Positions 17,195-27,456 of a stretch of DNA of 64,000 nucleotides are shown piece by piece (the first letter of the stretch is position 1; each line of letters starts with the position of its first letter). This DNA comes from Acinetobacter seifertii (GTDB taxonomy: Bacteria; Pseudomonadota; Gammaproteobacteria; Pseudomonadales; Moraxellaceae): contig NZ_KB851199.1 in the NCBI RefSeq assembly GCF_000368065.1, forward strand, positions 32,927 to 96,926, read 5' to 3'. A model generated the notes under the pieces. The model saw only the letters and a list, made by a program, of their open reading frames with translations, was not told where the DNA came from and did no database searches. A program made the position numbers and the translations under genes.

Positions 17195-19501
17195 TTAAAC
17201 ACCTTGAATCATGCGTCGTGCGCTGATAATCCCTGGTTGCTGCTCTAAACGGGCCAACAACCGTGAAAGCTGAGCCAAACCTTTCACCTCAATGAGCAAC
17301 TTCATATTGGCAATACCATCAGCCTCAGAAATTGTATTCACCTGACGGATATTAATTTGGTCAGAGAAAATCACTTGAGTTAAGTCTTTGAGTAAGCCAC
17401 GACGATCATAAGCTTCAACTACAATTTGAACACTTTGACCACGAGTTGGCTGCATTTCCCAATCAGCTTCAACAGCACGTTCTGGCTCTTGCTTGATCAT
17501 ACGCTGATAATCAGAACACAAGACTTTGTGAATACTTACGCCACGGTTCAATGTGATATAGCCAGCAATTGATTCACCATGGACTGGTTGGCAACACTGT
17601 GCAATATGTAGCTCTACGTTGTCTAAACCATCAATCAAAATACCATGTGCAGACAAAGTATGGCTGGCACGTGGGTTTAATGTTGGCTTAAGTACCAGTT
17701 CTGGCTCATCCTGATCAAGATGCATTTGACGATTAATCTGGTTAATCAAGGCATGTAGGCTTATATCACCGCTAACCAGATTAACCAAAATATCATCGCC
17801 TGTTTTCACATTAAAATGTGATGAATAGTCGTTGAGATCGATACTCTTCGGGTGAATCGCCAATCGAGACAATTCTTTGTTCAGTAACTCACGACCAACT
17901 TCAAGGTTCTTGCTACGATCTTGCTGTCTAAACCAGTGACGTAGCTTGTCACGTGCACGAGATGTCTTGATATAACCTAGAGAATTCACCAACCAATCAC
18001 GGTTTGGTTCACGGTCTTTCTTGGTTAAAATCTCAACCTGCTCACCTGTTTTTAGCGTATAGGTTAATGGCACGTAGCGCTGGTTAACACGCGCTGCATA
18101 ACATTTATTCCCTACTTCTGTATGTACATGATAAGCAAAGTCTAAAACAGTCGAACCACGTGGTAATTCTTTAATATCACCATCACGACTGAAAACATAA
18201 ATCTTTTCAAACCCTTCAAAGTCTTGAAGCTGATCAAAGCCTTCTGTCTCGTCTTCGTTTTGATGTACAGTGGTTTCATTACGTTCTTGGTAATGTTCCA
18301 AAACAGCACGAAGCGAATGTAAACGATGGTTAAAAGAATGGTCGGTATTCTTTGAGCCTTCTTTATAGTTAAAGTGCGAACACACGCCTAATTCTGCTTC
18401 ATCATGCATCTCATGAGTACGGATTTGTACTTCTAAAGATTTATTTTCAGCAATTACAGCAGTATGTAATGAGCGATAACCATTTGCTTTCGGGTTGGTA
18501 ATATAGTCATCAAACTGGTGTGGAATATGACGCCAAATTTGATGAACAATACCTAATGAGTGATAACACTCAGGTACGCTATTGACCAACACACGTAAGG
18601 CACGAATATCATAAAGCTGATCGAAACTCAGGTTTTTACTTTTCATTTTTCGATAAATCGAATAAATGTGCTTTGCTCGACCTGTAATTTCAGCTTCAAT
18701 ACCGTAAGACGCTAACTCATTTTTTAAGCGATCAATCACGAACTGAATATAATGTTCACGTTCTAAACGCTTTTCATTGAGTAAAGAAGCAATCTCTTTA
18801 TAACGGTCTGGTGCCAAATAGCGGAAAGCTAAATCTTCGAGTTCCCACTTAAGCTGTGCAATACCTAAACGGTGCGCTAATGGAGAATAAATAGTTAGAA
18901 TTTCACGTGCGACACGCTCTTGACGCTCACGTGATGAGTTTGCAAGCTCTCGTAAAGAATAAGTACGCTCGGCTAACTTAATTAAAACAACACGAACATC
19001 TTCAGTCACAGAAATCAGCATTTTATAAATGCCGCTTAAATGTTCCCGCTGGTTATTATTAAAATGGTCTTCTAATCGTTTATTTTTTTCAATGAGCTCT
19101 GAAAGCTTACCCATTGCCAAAGTGCCTTTGACAAGGTTATAGACTTGCTCACCAAATTTGCGCCTCACTTCTTCTATATCAGTAATGTCCTCACGAACAC
19201 TACGATAAAGCATCGCAGCAGATAAAGTATCTTCATCTACATGTAAATGCGCCAGAATATCAGCCATTCCAACACCAGTAGCAAATGTATTGGAACGATG
19301 ATTAACCGTTGAATCTAACTCTTTTTGCAGGGTTAAATGCGCAACCTCTTCGAGTTGTTTAAGCTCTGCCCCATCTAATATTTCACGAACCCGATCCAAC
19401 CATGAGGCTAAACCGACTTGTGTTTCGGCGGCATGCTCTACAGTCGTTTCCTCTGACAACTCAGTTAGTTGTTCAGGTAACTGTTCACGTACTGTGACCA
19501 T
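17195..19501 (-). CDS. relA: GTP pyrophosphokinase RelA
   Basis: RelA makes (p)ppGpp on stalled ribosomes. The 768-aa protein has an N-terminal pseudo-hydrolase domain in which the HD motif is absent (MLYRSVRE in its place), a synthetase domain with YDIRALRVLV and NGYRSLHTAV (near 300-350), a TGS domain (DGDIKELPRGSTVLDFAYHVHTE region, about 425-485), a conserved Cys/His segment (HIAQCCQPVHGESI) and a C-terminal ACT/RRM domain. The missing HD motif makes it RelA rather than SpoT. It is closed by the terminator at 17,155. Confidence 0.97.
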   Translation of the reverse strand: MVTVREQLPEQLTELSEETTVEHAAETQVGLASWLDRVREILDGAELKQLEEVAHLTLQKELDSTVNHRSNTFATGVGMADILAHLHVDEDTLSAAMLYRSVREDITDIEEVRRKFGEQVYNLVKGTLAMGKLSELIEKNKRLEDHFNNNQREHLSGIYKMLISVTEDVRVVLIKLAERTYSLRELANSSRERQERVAREILTIYSPLAHRLGIAQLKWELEDLAFRYLAPDRYKEIASLLNEKRLEREHYIQFVIDRLKNELASYGIEAEITGRAKHIYSIYRKMKSKNLSFDQLYDIRALRVLVNSVPECYHSLGIVHQIWRHIPHQFDDYITNPKANGYRSLHTAVIAENKSLEVQIRTHEMHDEAELGVCSHFNYKEGSKNTDHSFNHRLHSLRAVLEHYQERNETTVHQNEDETEGFDQLQDFEGFEKIYVFSRDGDIKELPRGSTVLDFAYHVHTEVGNKCYAARVNQRYVPLTYTLKTGEQVEILTKKDREPNRDWLVNSLGYIKTSRARDKLRHWFRQQDRSKNLEVGRELLNKELSRLAIHPKSIDLNDYSSHFNVKTGDDILVNLVSGDISLHALINQINRQMHLDQDEPELVLKPTLNPRASHTLSAHGILIDGLDNVELHIAQCCQPVHGESIAGYITLNRGVSIHKVLCSDYQRMIKQEPERAVEADWEMQPTRGQSVQIVVEAYDRRGLLKDLTQVIFSDQINIRQVNTISEADGIANMKLLIEVKGLAQLSRLLARLEQQPGIISARRMIQGV

Positions 19502-19531
19502 ACCATTCTCCTAGATATGTAACTCATGTTT

Positions 19532-20923
19532 TTAATCGTTTATCTCTTGAATTTTTTCAAATAAAGCAATTGATTCAACATGTTCTGTATGCGTAAACAT
19601 GTCCATAACCGCTGCTTTTTTTAACTGGTACCCATGTTGAACCAAAACACCGGCATCCCTTGCTAGTGTTGCTGGATTACATGATACATAAACGATTCTT
19701 TTTGCTCCAAAGTTTGGTACATACTGCATAATTTCATATGCACCGGCACGAGGAGGATCAATCAATAATGCATCAAATCCTTGATTTGCCCAAGAATGAT
19801 GCGAAAAATCTTTTGTTAAATCTTGTGAAAAGAAGGTTGCTTGCACCAAATTATTGCATTTTGCATTGTCTGCTGCTCGCTGCACCATTTCTTCACTAGC
19901 TTCCACACCAACAACCTGACCATTTGCACCAACACATCGTGCAAGTGGAAGCGAAAAATTACCTAATCCACAAAACAGATCGAGTACCCTTTCACCATCT
20001 TGTAATTGAAGCAATTCACATGCCAATTGTACCATTTGTTCATTTACTGTCGCATTGACCTGCGTAAAATCCAATGGCGAAAAAGCAAAATTTACCTCAA
20101 ATGCATTTAAAGCATAATGTAAGCGCATAGCACCTTGCTCTTCATCAATACGACGAAGACTTTCAGGGCCTTTGGGTTGTAAATACAATTGCCAGCCTTT
20201 GTGTAACGCAAATTGTCTTAATTGGTTGACATCAGAATTATTTAATTTTTCTACATGACGAACCAATAAAGAAGTTTCCTCATCACCTTTTGCTAATTCT
20301 ACATGACCAATATGCGCTTTGCCTTTTAGACTTTGGAGTAAAGTACGCAACTCTGGCAGGCTATCTGATAACTTTTTATCCAAAACACTACAAGTATGGA
20401 TAGAAGTTAAGCGATTACTATGATGCTCACGAAACCCTAAAATCAAACGGTCTGGTTTTGGCAAATATCGCACACCAATACGAGCACGACGGCGATAATC
20501 ACTTTGTAAAGAACGAATTGGTTCCAACCACTGTTCAGGTTGAATACCCGCAAAGTGTTGTAAATGTGATTGGAGTACATTTTGCTTTAAGCGAATTTGC
20601 TCATCTGGATGGATATGCTGCATGCTACAACCACCACAAATACCATAATGAGGGCAAACTGCCTCTACACGATTTGGTGAAGGTTCAGCTAAAAGCTCAA
20701 TCATTTCAGCTTCTTCAAGACGTTTAGCTTCATGCGTGATTTGAGCCTTTACCATTTCGCCAGGCAACGCATAACGAATAAAAACTTTTTTACCATGCTT
20801 ATCTGCCGGATGATCTGGATGAGAACCATAGTGCGCAATTCCTCGCCCCTCATGAGAAAGAGTTTCAACCTGAAAAATATATTCTAGTTGTTGAGCTTTG
20901 CGAGATTTGGCTTGCTGTTTCAA
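19532..20923 (-). CDS. rlmD: 23S rRNA (uracil-1939-C5)-methyltransferase RlmD
   Basis: The 463-aa protein has a TRAM domain at the N-terminus, an Fe-S cluster motif in [14 protein letters not shown] (near 89-102), the SAM-binding [15 protein letters not shown] (about 317-331), the DPPRAGA motif (near 390) and the catalytic [12 protein letters not shown] (near 415). These place it in the RumA/RlmD group. It is 31 bp from relA in the same direction and 9 bp from the exonuclease gene. Confidence 0.95.
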   Translation of the reverse strand: MKQQAKSRKAQQLEYIFQVETLSHEGRGIAHYGSHPDHPADKHGKKVFIRYALPGEMVKAQITHEAKRLEEAEMIELLAEPSPNRVEAVCPHYGICGGCSMQHIHPDEQIRLKQNVLQSHLQHFAGIQPEQWLEPIRSLQSDYRRRARIGVRYLPKPDRLILGFREHHSNRLTSIHTCSVLDKKLSDSLPELRTLLQSLKGKAHIGHVELAKGDEETSLLVRHVEKLNNSDVNQLRQFALHKGWQLYLQPKGPESLRRIDEEQGAMRLHYALNAFEVNFAFSPLDFTQVNATVNEQMVQLACELLQLQDGERVLDLFCGLGNFSLPLARCVGANGQVVGVEASEEMVQRAADNAKCNNLVQATFFSQDLTKDFSHHSWANQGFDALLIDPPRAGAYEIMQYVPNFGAKRIVYVSCNPATLARDAGVLVQHGYQLKKAAVMDMFTHTEHVESIALFEKIQEIND

Positions 20924-20932
20924 AGAATGAAC

Positions 20933-21751
20933 CTAAAAATCTAAAGGATTAAAATAGTGGGACGTAAATTCGGTGTATTTCGAAGTACGTTGCCACACTT
21001 CAAGAAAATCGGCCTGTTGAGGCATAGTTTGTAAATATTCAATACTCGAACTAATCCAATGATTATGTTCATCTGCATTTAATTGGCCTTTTAGTACTAG
21101 CCAACGCAAATAAATGAACCATGTATTGAGTACATCACCTTCACAATAACTGGTTAATTTTAACCACTGTTGATTACGAACATATTCAGGAACATGATAA
21201 CCCGATTCACCACGCTTACCCGGCAAACCTAAAATACAGGCGATATCGTCAAGCTTTTGGAAATTACGACCATTAAACATTGCCATAACATCCATTAAAT
21301 CAATATGACGATGGTGATAACGGTTTTGGTAATTATTAAAACGTTTTTGACTATCAAGCTCACCTTGATCAAACAAGCCTGGCGCAGAAAGACCATGATA
21401 CATGGCACGGAACAAAATAACCGGCAAAACAAATTGTGAGCCATTCCAACTTACTAAAGTCGGGTGGCGCTTATCAAAAATAGATAAAAACTTCTGTAAA
21501 ATTTCAGCTTCTGAATAGTGCTCTCGACTAAAAGAAAACAGTCTAAAACCCGATTCATCAATCCATAGTCCAGAAATGCAAACAATTTTGTGCAATGGTA
21601 AACGCTGAAAATCCATGCCTGATTCTTGACGGCGGATTTTGGTGAGTGCCTGTTCGACATCCGCCTCTGGCAAATCAAGATGATATAAATGCGCTCCCGC
21701 TTTTAAATCAGTTAAAGTTTCAATGTCAAAAACTAAAGTTGGGAAACGCAT
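20933..21751 (-). CDS. predicted 3'-5' exonuclease (PolB-like)
   Basis: The 272-aa protein has an ExoI-type motif LVFDIETLTD (about 5-14, DxE catalytic pair), an ExoII-type LVSWNGSQFVLPV and an ExoIII-like YCEGDVLNTW near the C-terminus, as in the DNA_pol_B_exo2 family. Its substrate is unknown. ATG at 21749-21751 follows a GAGAAAG sequence; a TTG four codons upstream is less likely. It sits between rlmD and cysM. Confidence 0.88.
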   Translation of the reverse strand: MRFPTLVFDIETLTDLKAGAHLYHLDLPEADVEQALTKIRRQESGMDFQRLPLHKIVCISGLWIDESGFRLFSFSREHYSEAEILQKFLSIFDKRHPTLVSWNGSQFVLPVILFRAMYHGLSAPGLFDQGELDSQKRFNNYQNRYHHRHIDLMDVMAMFNGRNFQKLDDIACILGLPGKRGESGYHVPEYVRNQQWLKLTSYCEGDVLNTWFIYLRWLVLKGQLNADEHNHWISSSIEYLQTMPQQADFLEVWQRTSKYTEFTSHYFNPLDF

Positions 21752-21763
21752 TCTTTCTCTCAA

Positions 21764-22696
21764 TTATGAGTTATCGTCCTGTACTGAAAACAAACCTGTA
21801 GATAAGTAGCGGTCGCCACGGTCACAGATAATGCAAACAATAACAGCATCCGGATTTTCTTCTGCAATCTTAATTGATGCCCAAACCGCACCACCTGAAG
21901 ATGTACCAGCACTAATACCTTCCATACGTGCCAGTTTACGCATGGTTTTTTCAGCTTCAATTTGAGGAATATCAATAATTCGGTCTACACGAGTGCTATC
22001 AAAAATTGTAGGTAAATATTCTTTTGGCCAACGGCGAATACCCGCAATACTTGATCCATCTGCTGGTTGTAAACCCACAATCTGAATGTCTGGATTTTGT
22101 TCTTTTAAATATTTAGAAACACCCATAATGGTACCTGTTGTACCCATTGAGCTTACAAAGTGAGTAATTTTACCACCAGTTTGTTTCCAGATTTCAGGGC
22201 CTGTCGTAAGGTAATGAGCCTCGACATTATCAGGATTACCAAACTGATTTAGAACATGACCTTTGCCGTCTTTTTCCATTTGCAAAGCTAAATCGCGTGC
22301 GCCTTCCATACCTTGTTGGGGAGTCACTTCAATTAGTTCTGCACCATAGGCCAACATCGCATCTTTGCGTTCTTGACTCATGTTATTTGGCATAATAAGT
22401 TTCATTTTATAGCCACGCATTGCCGAAACCATAGCCAGCGCAATACCTGTATTACCGCTAGTTGCCTCAATTAACGTATCGCCCGGTTTAATTCGACCAC
22501 GCTTTTCTGCCTGCATAATCATGTTGTAGGCGGGACGATCTTTTACAGAACCTGCTGGATTATTACCTTCCAATTTTGCTAAAACCGTTGCTTGCGTATG
22601 ACAAGCCAAGCGCTGCAAACGGACTAGAGGTGTTTTACCTACATAGTGATCTAACAAAAATTCGTCGGCTAAAAAATCAGGTTGTGTATTACTCAT
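21764..22696 (-). CDS. cysM: cysteine synthase B
   Basis: The 310-aa PLP enzyme makes cysteine from O-acetylserine and sulfide or thiosulfate. VGKTPLVRLQR, the PLP lysine in NNPAGSVKDRPAYNM (Lys near 54), EATSGNTGIALAM and the SSMGTTGTIMGVSKYL phosphate loop are clear; the IAGIRRWPKEYLP insert is typical of CysM. The ATG at 22694-22696 has AGG 8 nt upstream. gacS starts divergently 172 bp away, an arrangement seen in other gammaproteobacteria. Confidence 0.95.
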   Translation of the reverse strand: MSNTQPDFLADEFLLDHYVGKTPLVRLQRLACHTQATVLAKLEGNNPAGSVKDRPAYNMIMQAEKRGRIKPGDTLIEATSGNTGIALAMVSAMRGYKMKLIMPNNMSQERKDAMLAYGAELIEVTPQQGMEGARDLALQMEKDGKGHVLNQFGNPDNVEAHYLTTGPEIWKQTGGKITHFVSSMGTTGTIMGVSKYLKEQNPDIQIVGLQPADGSSIAGIRRWPKEYLPTIFDSTRVDRIIDIPQIEAEKTMRKLARMEGISAGTSSGGAVWASIKIAEENPDAVIVCIICDRGDRYLSTGLFSVQDDNS

Positions 22697-22868
22697 GATC
22701 AACACCTAAATCGGGGTGGCACTATTGTATGAAAAAATGATCGGTACTGCACCCATTTCACTATGCTTTTTAATAAAAGTGATTAAAGCACGGTCAGTTA
22801 TAAAATGCCGTCTGTTTTAAAATAAAGCGTGATAATATGCCCTACAGAGAGATCAATCTGATGTAGCC

Positions 22869-25676
22869 ATGTCTAATTTCAATAAAACCTTATCGAAACG
22901 CTTACGTCTGAATCATGCATATGGGCAATTGATTGCTCTTATTTTTGTGCCCATGATGATTTTAACAGGGGTTGGCGCATTTCTGGTTTTAACTGAAACA
23001 TCTCATTCGGCCAAGCAACAGCAGCTCCATCACGCTTCGGCTATTTTGGCTCGTTATAATGAAATTGCCAAAAACCTCTACACATTGGTAGAGCTAAAAC
23101 CTGATGAATATGATCATGCACAAAACATTATGCAAAGCATGTTCAGTGAAAAAGATTTAAAGCGTGCTGCTTTAATTGATAGTAATGGTCAAACATACTT
23201 AAGTGTGGGTTACCGAGATAATCGTTACTGGCCCAACTTTACCCAAAGCAGTAGTTTCTTCGGCCCTATCTCTTACAACCATAACAATATCTATGGTATT
23301 CGAGTTACTAATACCACAGGAAAAACTCCTGTTTGGCTCGTGATTGAAATGGACAATCAGCCATTAGAGCTAGCACGCTATCGTATTCTGATCGCTTTAG
23401 TCATTACCAGCCTAATGACGTTATTGTTGCTTTTGCTCTGCCTAAATTTCTTCTCTCGCCGCTGGGTTGCACCGATGTACGAAATTCGGATGCAATTACA
23501 ACGACTTAATGCAGACACTTTAGATCAGCACATGATCATTAACAGTACAGGCGAATTACGATTACTCCAACGTGATATTGCAAACGTAGTAAAACGCTTA
23601 CATTTTAGTTTTTTAGAGCTTAAAGAACATACAGAACAAACCGAAGAAGACTTACGCAGAACATTAGACACTTTAGAAGTTCAAAACATTACTTACCGTC
23701 AGGCACGTGACCAAGCCATTTCATCAAATCAGGCAAAATCCGTTTTCCTTGCCAATATTAGTCATGAGCTTCGTACACCGCTTAACAGTATTGATGGCTT
23801 TATTCATTTATTGCTTCGCCAACAAAACCTAAGTAACGAACAAAATCTCTATCTACAAACTATTCGAAAATCTTCTGCCCACTTATTAGCATTAATTAAC
23901 GATGTATTAGATTTCTCAAAAATTGATGCAGGTAAACTAGAACTTGAAACAGCACCTTTTGATTTAGAAGAAGCTATTTTCGATGTCATGGACATGTTGT
24001 CACCTTTGGCTGCCCAAAAGCATATTGCCATGGCATTTTATTATGCAGACAACATTCCTCAACAAGTCATTGGAGATGCTTTACGCTTTAAGCAAATTTT
24101 GACTAACCTAATTTCAAATGCAATCAAGTTCACCCCAGATGGTGAAATTATTGTTCGTGTCCGAATGGAACATGACGATATTGGTCAATGCTTACTTCAT
24201 TTTAGCGTTCAAGATAGTGGTATTGGTTTAAGCGGCACAGACCGTAAGAAATTATTTGAGTCGTTTTCGCAAGGCGATGCCTCTGTTACACGTCAATTTG
24301 GTGGTACAGGCTTAGGTCTCGCGATCTCCAAACAACTGGTTCACCTCATGCATGGTCAAATTGGTTTTGAAGATAACCAAGAGCGTGCGCCAACAGAAAA
24401 AGGTTCAACATTCTGGTTTACTGCACAGTTTGCTGTAGATGAAGAACATGAGATAGAACATCCTCACTTCGAACATTTACAAGTCGTGTCTTATTTAGCG
24501 CATCCAGCAACGGCAAGTGTTTTACGCTACTATCTTGAAAATTATCAAGTTCCACATATCGAAACTCAATCGATTTTGGACTTATTTAGCCGCTTAAAAC
24601 ACCTCGACCAGAAAGACAATACATGGCTTGTTGTTGATCATAGCGGTGACACAGAGGCTCTACTTAAAGAAATTCGTAGCCGTTATCAAGGTAACCTAGC
24701 AGTTTACGGCTACCAAATGACACTTGAGCCAAACATGCTCACCGAATATCGCGCTCGCCCACTTTATCAACCGTTAAGCCGCAGTGGACTTATTCAACTA
24801 TTAAGTGACCAACCTATCTTTGAAGAGGAACAACAAGACTTTAATGGTCAGGGATTACATATTTTAGCGGTCGATGACCATTTACCGAACTTAATTGTTT
24901 TAGAAGCACTATTAGGCGAGTTAAATGTTAAAACCACTAAAGCCTTAAGTGGACAAGAAGCGCTGAATATCATCCAAGAACGCATTGATCAAAAGCTCAA
25001 ACCGTTTGATTTGGTGTTTATGGACATTCAAATGCCGGTTATGTCAGGCATTGATACTACGCGGGCGATCCGCTCGTTAGAATCAACGCTAGATGGCGAA
25101 ATGCAGCTTCCAATTATTGCATTAACAGCCCATGCCCTTGCTGATGAAAAACAAAAGCTTCTTAAAGTTGGTATGAATGACTATGTCACCAAGCCAATTC
25201 AAATGGAGCAGATCATTCAGATTTTAACGCAATGGACTAAAAACAATTTCACTGCACAAGCCTTAGATAAAGATCATCATGTTGTTGCCGAGGCACTAGA
25301 CCCAGAAATATTAAACTGGCAGCAAAGTCTACAATTGGCAGCAAACAAAGAAGACCTTGCCCAAGACTTACTTAAAATGTTGGTGGACAGCTTCCCAACC
25401 GAGCTAGATGAAATGCAGCAGCTCATTGAACTTGAAGACTTCCCTCAACTTGAGCATGTATTACACCGCCTCTATGGTGCAACTCGCTATGTTGGCACAC
25501 CAAAACTTCAACAAGTTACTGGTGACTTTGAACAGTTTGTTTCTAAGTTACGCAAAGAGCGCCGTAGAGCTGACGATGGATTTATTGAAGAAGTTACACA
25601 GCGCTTCAATGAATTAGGACTTGTCATTAAAGAAGTAGAGAGTGCAGCTCACCAAATTTTAGTTATACCGGACTAA
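22869..25676 (+). CDS. gacS: hybrid sensor histidine kinase GacS/BarA
   Basis: The 935-aa inner-membrane sensor has TM1 about 21-42, a periplasmic loop to about 170, TM2 about 172-194, HAMP, a DHp helix with His299 in SHELRTPLNS, a HATPase with NLISNAIKF and the FGGTGLGLAIS G-box, a degenerate receiver (about 535-640), a receiver with phospho-acceptor Asp719 in VFMDIQMPVMSG, and a C-terminal Hpt domain with His866. This H-D-H relay phosphorylates GacA, which controls small RNAs of the Rsm type. No gacA is in the window. Confidence 0.95.
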   Translation: MSNFNKTLSKRLRLNHAYGQLIALIFVPMMILTGVGAFLVLTETSHSAKQQQLHHASAILARYNEIAKNLYTLVELKPDEYDHAQNIMQSMFSEKDLKRAALIDSNGQTYLSVGYRDNRYWPNFTQSSSFFGPISYNHNNIYGIRVTNTTGKTPVWLVIEMDNQPLELARYRILIALVITSLMTLLLLLLCLNFFSRRWVAPMYEIRMQLQRLNADTLDQHMIINSTGELRLLQRDIANVVKRLHFSFLELKEHTEQTEEDLRRTLDTLEVQNITYRQARDQAISSNQAKSVFLANISHELRTPLNSIDGFIHLLLRQQNLSNEQNLYLQTIRKSSAHLLALINDVLDFSKIDAGKLELETAPFDLEEAIFDVMDMLSPLAAQKHIAMAFYYADNIPQQVIGDALRFKQILTNLISNAIKFTPDGEIIVRVRMEHDDIGQCLLHFSVQDSGIGLSGTDRKKLFESFSQGDASVTRQFGGTGLGLAISKQLVHLMHGQIGFEDNQERAPTEKGSTFWFTAQFAVDEEHEIEHPHFEHLQVVSYLAHPATASVLRYYLENYQVPHIETQSILDLFSRLKHLDQKDNTWLVVDHSGDTEALLKEIRSRYQGNLAVYGYQMTLEPNMLTEYRARPLYQPLSRSGLIQLLSDQPIFEEEQQDFNGQGLHILAVDDHLPNLIVLEALLGELNVKTTKALSGQEALNIIQERIDQKLKPFDLVFMDIQMPVMSGIDTTRAIRSLESTLDGEMQLPIIALTAHALADEKQKLLKVGMNDYVTKPIQMEQIIQILTQWTKNNFTAQALDKDHHVVAEALDPEILNWQQSLQLAANKEDLAQDLLKMLVDSFPTELDEMQQLIELEDFPQLEHVLHRLYGATRYVGTPKLQQVTGDFEQFVSKLRKERRRADDGFIEEVTQRFNELGLVIKEVESAAHQILVIPD

Positions 25677-25773
25677 AAAGAACCTGTAAAAAAAGGCATG
25701 ACTGACCTGTCATGTTTCCAATTTCAAGCCATGTTATGCTCCGCTTATCGATAAAAAAATAAGCGGGAATTTC

Positions 25774-26562
25774 ATGGCACTTTTACGTATTGAAAAGAAT
25801 AATGGCATTGCCACAGTTTATCTAAACCGTCCGGATAAACGTAATGCCATGAGTTTCGCTCTCCTCAAAGAACTTGTTTCAACGGCTAAAGCCATACAAA
25901 AAGACCGAGAGATCCGCTGCGTAATTTTGACTGGCGAAGCACAAGTATTTAGTGCCGGAATTGATTTATCTGACCTCAACAATCCTAAAAATTCTGCATT
26001 TGCGATTTGGGAGCTTGTAAAACCAGGACAAAGCCTTTTCCAAAAAGCATTTTTGATTTGGCAAAACTTGCCTGTCCCTGTGATTGCAGCGATTGAAGGT
26101 TATTGCTTTGGCGCGGGAATGCAACTTGCGTTGGCTGCCGATATCCGTATTGCCCATCCAGAAACCAAAATGTCGATTATGGAAAGCCGCTGGGGATTAG
26201 TACCCGACATGGGGCTTACCCGCTCACTTAAAGGTTTGATTGGTGTAGACCTTGCAAAAGAACTAACCTTAACTGCGCGTGTGTTTGACGGAAATTATGC
26301 AAAAGATATTGGCCTTGTAACGCACTTAAACGAAAATCCATTACAAAAAGCGAATGCGATTGCCTCAGAAATGCTACAACGCTCACCAGATGCATTGACT
26401 GCTGCAAAACGTGTATTAGATGCAATGGAACATCAACCAGAAAAATCATTGCGTCTAGAAAAAATCTGGCAACTTAAACTATTACTTGGTAAAAATAGCA
26501 AACTCGCTCGTAAAAAAGACAAACATCCGGAAGTTAAATTTTTACCACGCCAATATAGATAA
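25774..26562 (+). CDS. crotonase-family enoyl-CoA hydratase/isomerase
   Basis: The 262-aa protein has oxyanion-hole motifs FSAGIDLSDL (about 65-74) and GYCFGAGMQLALAADIRIA (about 109-127), and ESRWGLVPDMGLTR (about 135-148), where Asp takes the place of the second catalytic Glu of true hydratases. That pattern is commoner in isomerase-like members. It ends 11 bp before a hydroxyacid dehydrogenase gene, so the two are probably one operon. The substrate is not determined. Confidence 0.88.
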   Translation: MALLRIEKNNGIATVYLNRPDKRNAMSFALLKELVSTAKAIQKDREIRCVILTGEAQVFSAGIDLSDLNNPKNSAFAIWELVKPGQSLFQKAFLIWQNLPVPVIAAIEGYCFGAGMQLALAADIRIAHPETKMSIMESRWGLVPDMGLTRSLKGLIGVDLAKELTLTARVFDGNYAKDIGLVTHLNENPLQKANAIASEMLQRSPDALTAAKRVLDAMEHQPEKSLRLEKIWQLKLLLGKNSKLARKKDKHPEVKFLPRQYR

Positions 26563-26573
26563 GAGCTTTGAAG

Positions 26574-27440
26574 ATGAATTTTGATCGTAATACACCTATT
26601 GCCTTTTTAGGCATAGGGCTTATGGGAAGCCGTATGGCTAGCCGTCTTATTCAAGCAGGTTTTCAAGTTGCTGTCTGGAACAGAACAGCATCTGCTTGTG
26701 AAGAACTTATCGATATCGGCGCACACGCTCTCGATCTTTCAAACATCGGACAACACCCTGTAGTTTTAACTTGTTTAGCTGACGATAAAGCTGTGCAAGC
26801 TGTATTTGAACAAATTCAACCTCACTTAAAAGCTGGTCAAACTATTGTGGACTTCTCAAGTCTGTCTGTTGCTGCAACAAAAGCACTCGCTCAAGCTGCT
26901 GCTTCACAACACGTGACATGGATTGACTCTCCTGTTTCGGGCGGTACAGCTGGTGCTGAACAAGGCACACTTGTCATTTTTGCAGGTGGAGATGCCCAAA
27001 CTATTGAAGCTTTAAGCCCTGTTTATAATGTACTTTCCCAACGTGTAACACGAATGGGGGATACTGGTACCGGCCAAGCCACTAAAATTTGCAATCAACT
27101 CATTGTGGCAGCAAATAGCGCTCTTATCGCGGAAGCTGTAGCACTAGCAGACCGCGCAGGTGTAGACACAACATTACTCGCTCCCGCGCTAGCTGGTGGA
27201 TTTGCCGACTCAAAACCTTTTCAAATACTTGCGCCACGCATGGCAACTCATACATTCGAGCCTATTCAGTGGAAAGTTCAAACATTATCTAAAGATCTTA
27301 ACAACGCGGTAACATTAGCTAAGAATGTTAATTTAGACATCCCTGTTGCACAAAAAGCTCTATTACAGCTACAAACTCACCAAAAAAATGGCTTTGCTGA
27401 GAAAGATTTAGCTACTATGATTCAAGTAGTAGAGCAATAA
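26574..27440 (+). CDS. 3-hydroxyisobutyrate / 2-hydroxy-3-oxopropionate reductase-type dehydrogenase
   Basis: The 288-aa protein has the NAD(P) motif IAFLGIGLMGSRMASRL (about 8-24), DSPVSGGTAGAEQGTL (substrate loop, about 121-136) and the catalytic Lys in GTGQATKICNQL (about 170). These fit the beta-hydroxyacid dehydrogenase family. With the next gene a hydroxypyruvate isomerase-like protein, tartronate semialdehyde reduction is a good guess. The ATG at 26574 has AAGAG 8 nt upstream; the upstream TTG is rejected. Confidence 0.85.
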   Translation: MNFDRNTPIAFLGIGLMGSRMASRLIQAGFQVAVWNRTASACEELIDIGAHALDLSNIGQHPVVLTCLADDKAVQAVFEQIQPHLKAGQTIVDFSSLSVAATKALAQAAASQHVTWIDSPVSGGTAGAEQGTLVIFAGGDAQTIEALSPVYNVLSQRVTRMGDTGTGQATKICNQLIVAANSALIAEAVALADRAGVDTTLLAPALAGGFADSKPFQILAPRMATHTFEPIQWKVQTLSKDLNNAVTLAKNVNLDIPVAQKALLQLQTHQKNGFAEKDLATMIQVVEQ

Positions 27441-27456
27441 TAAACGGAGTTTGTAT

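Noticed and set aside
25680..25725. Terminator after gacS (CATGAC/GTCATG)
   Set aside because: The stem is only 6 bp with a 6-nt loop and no clean U run.
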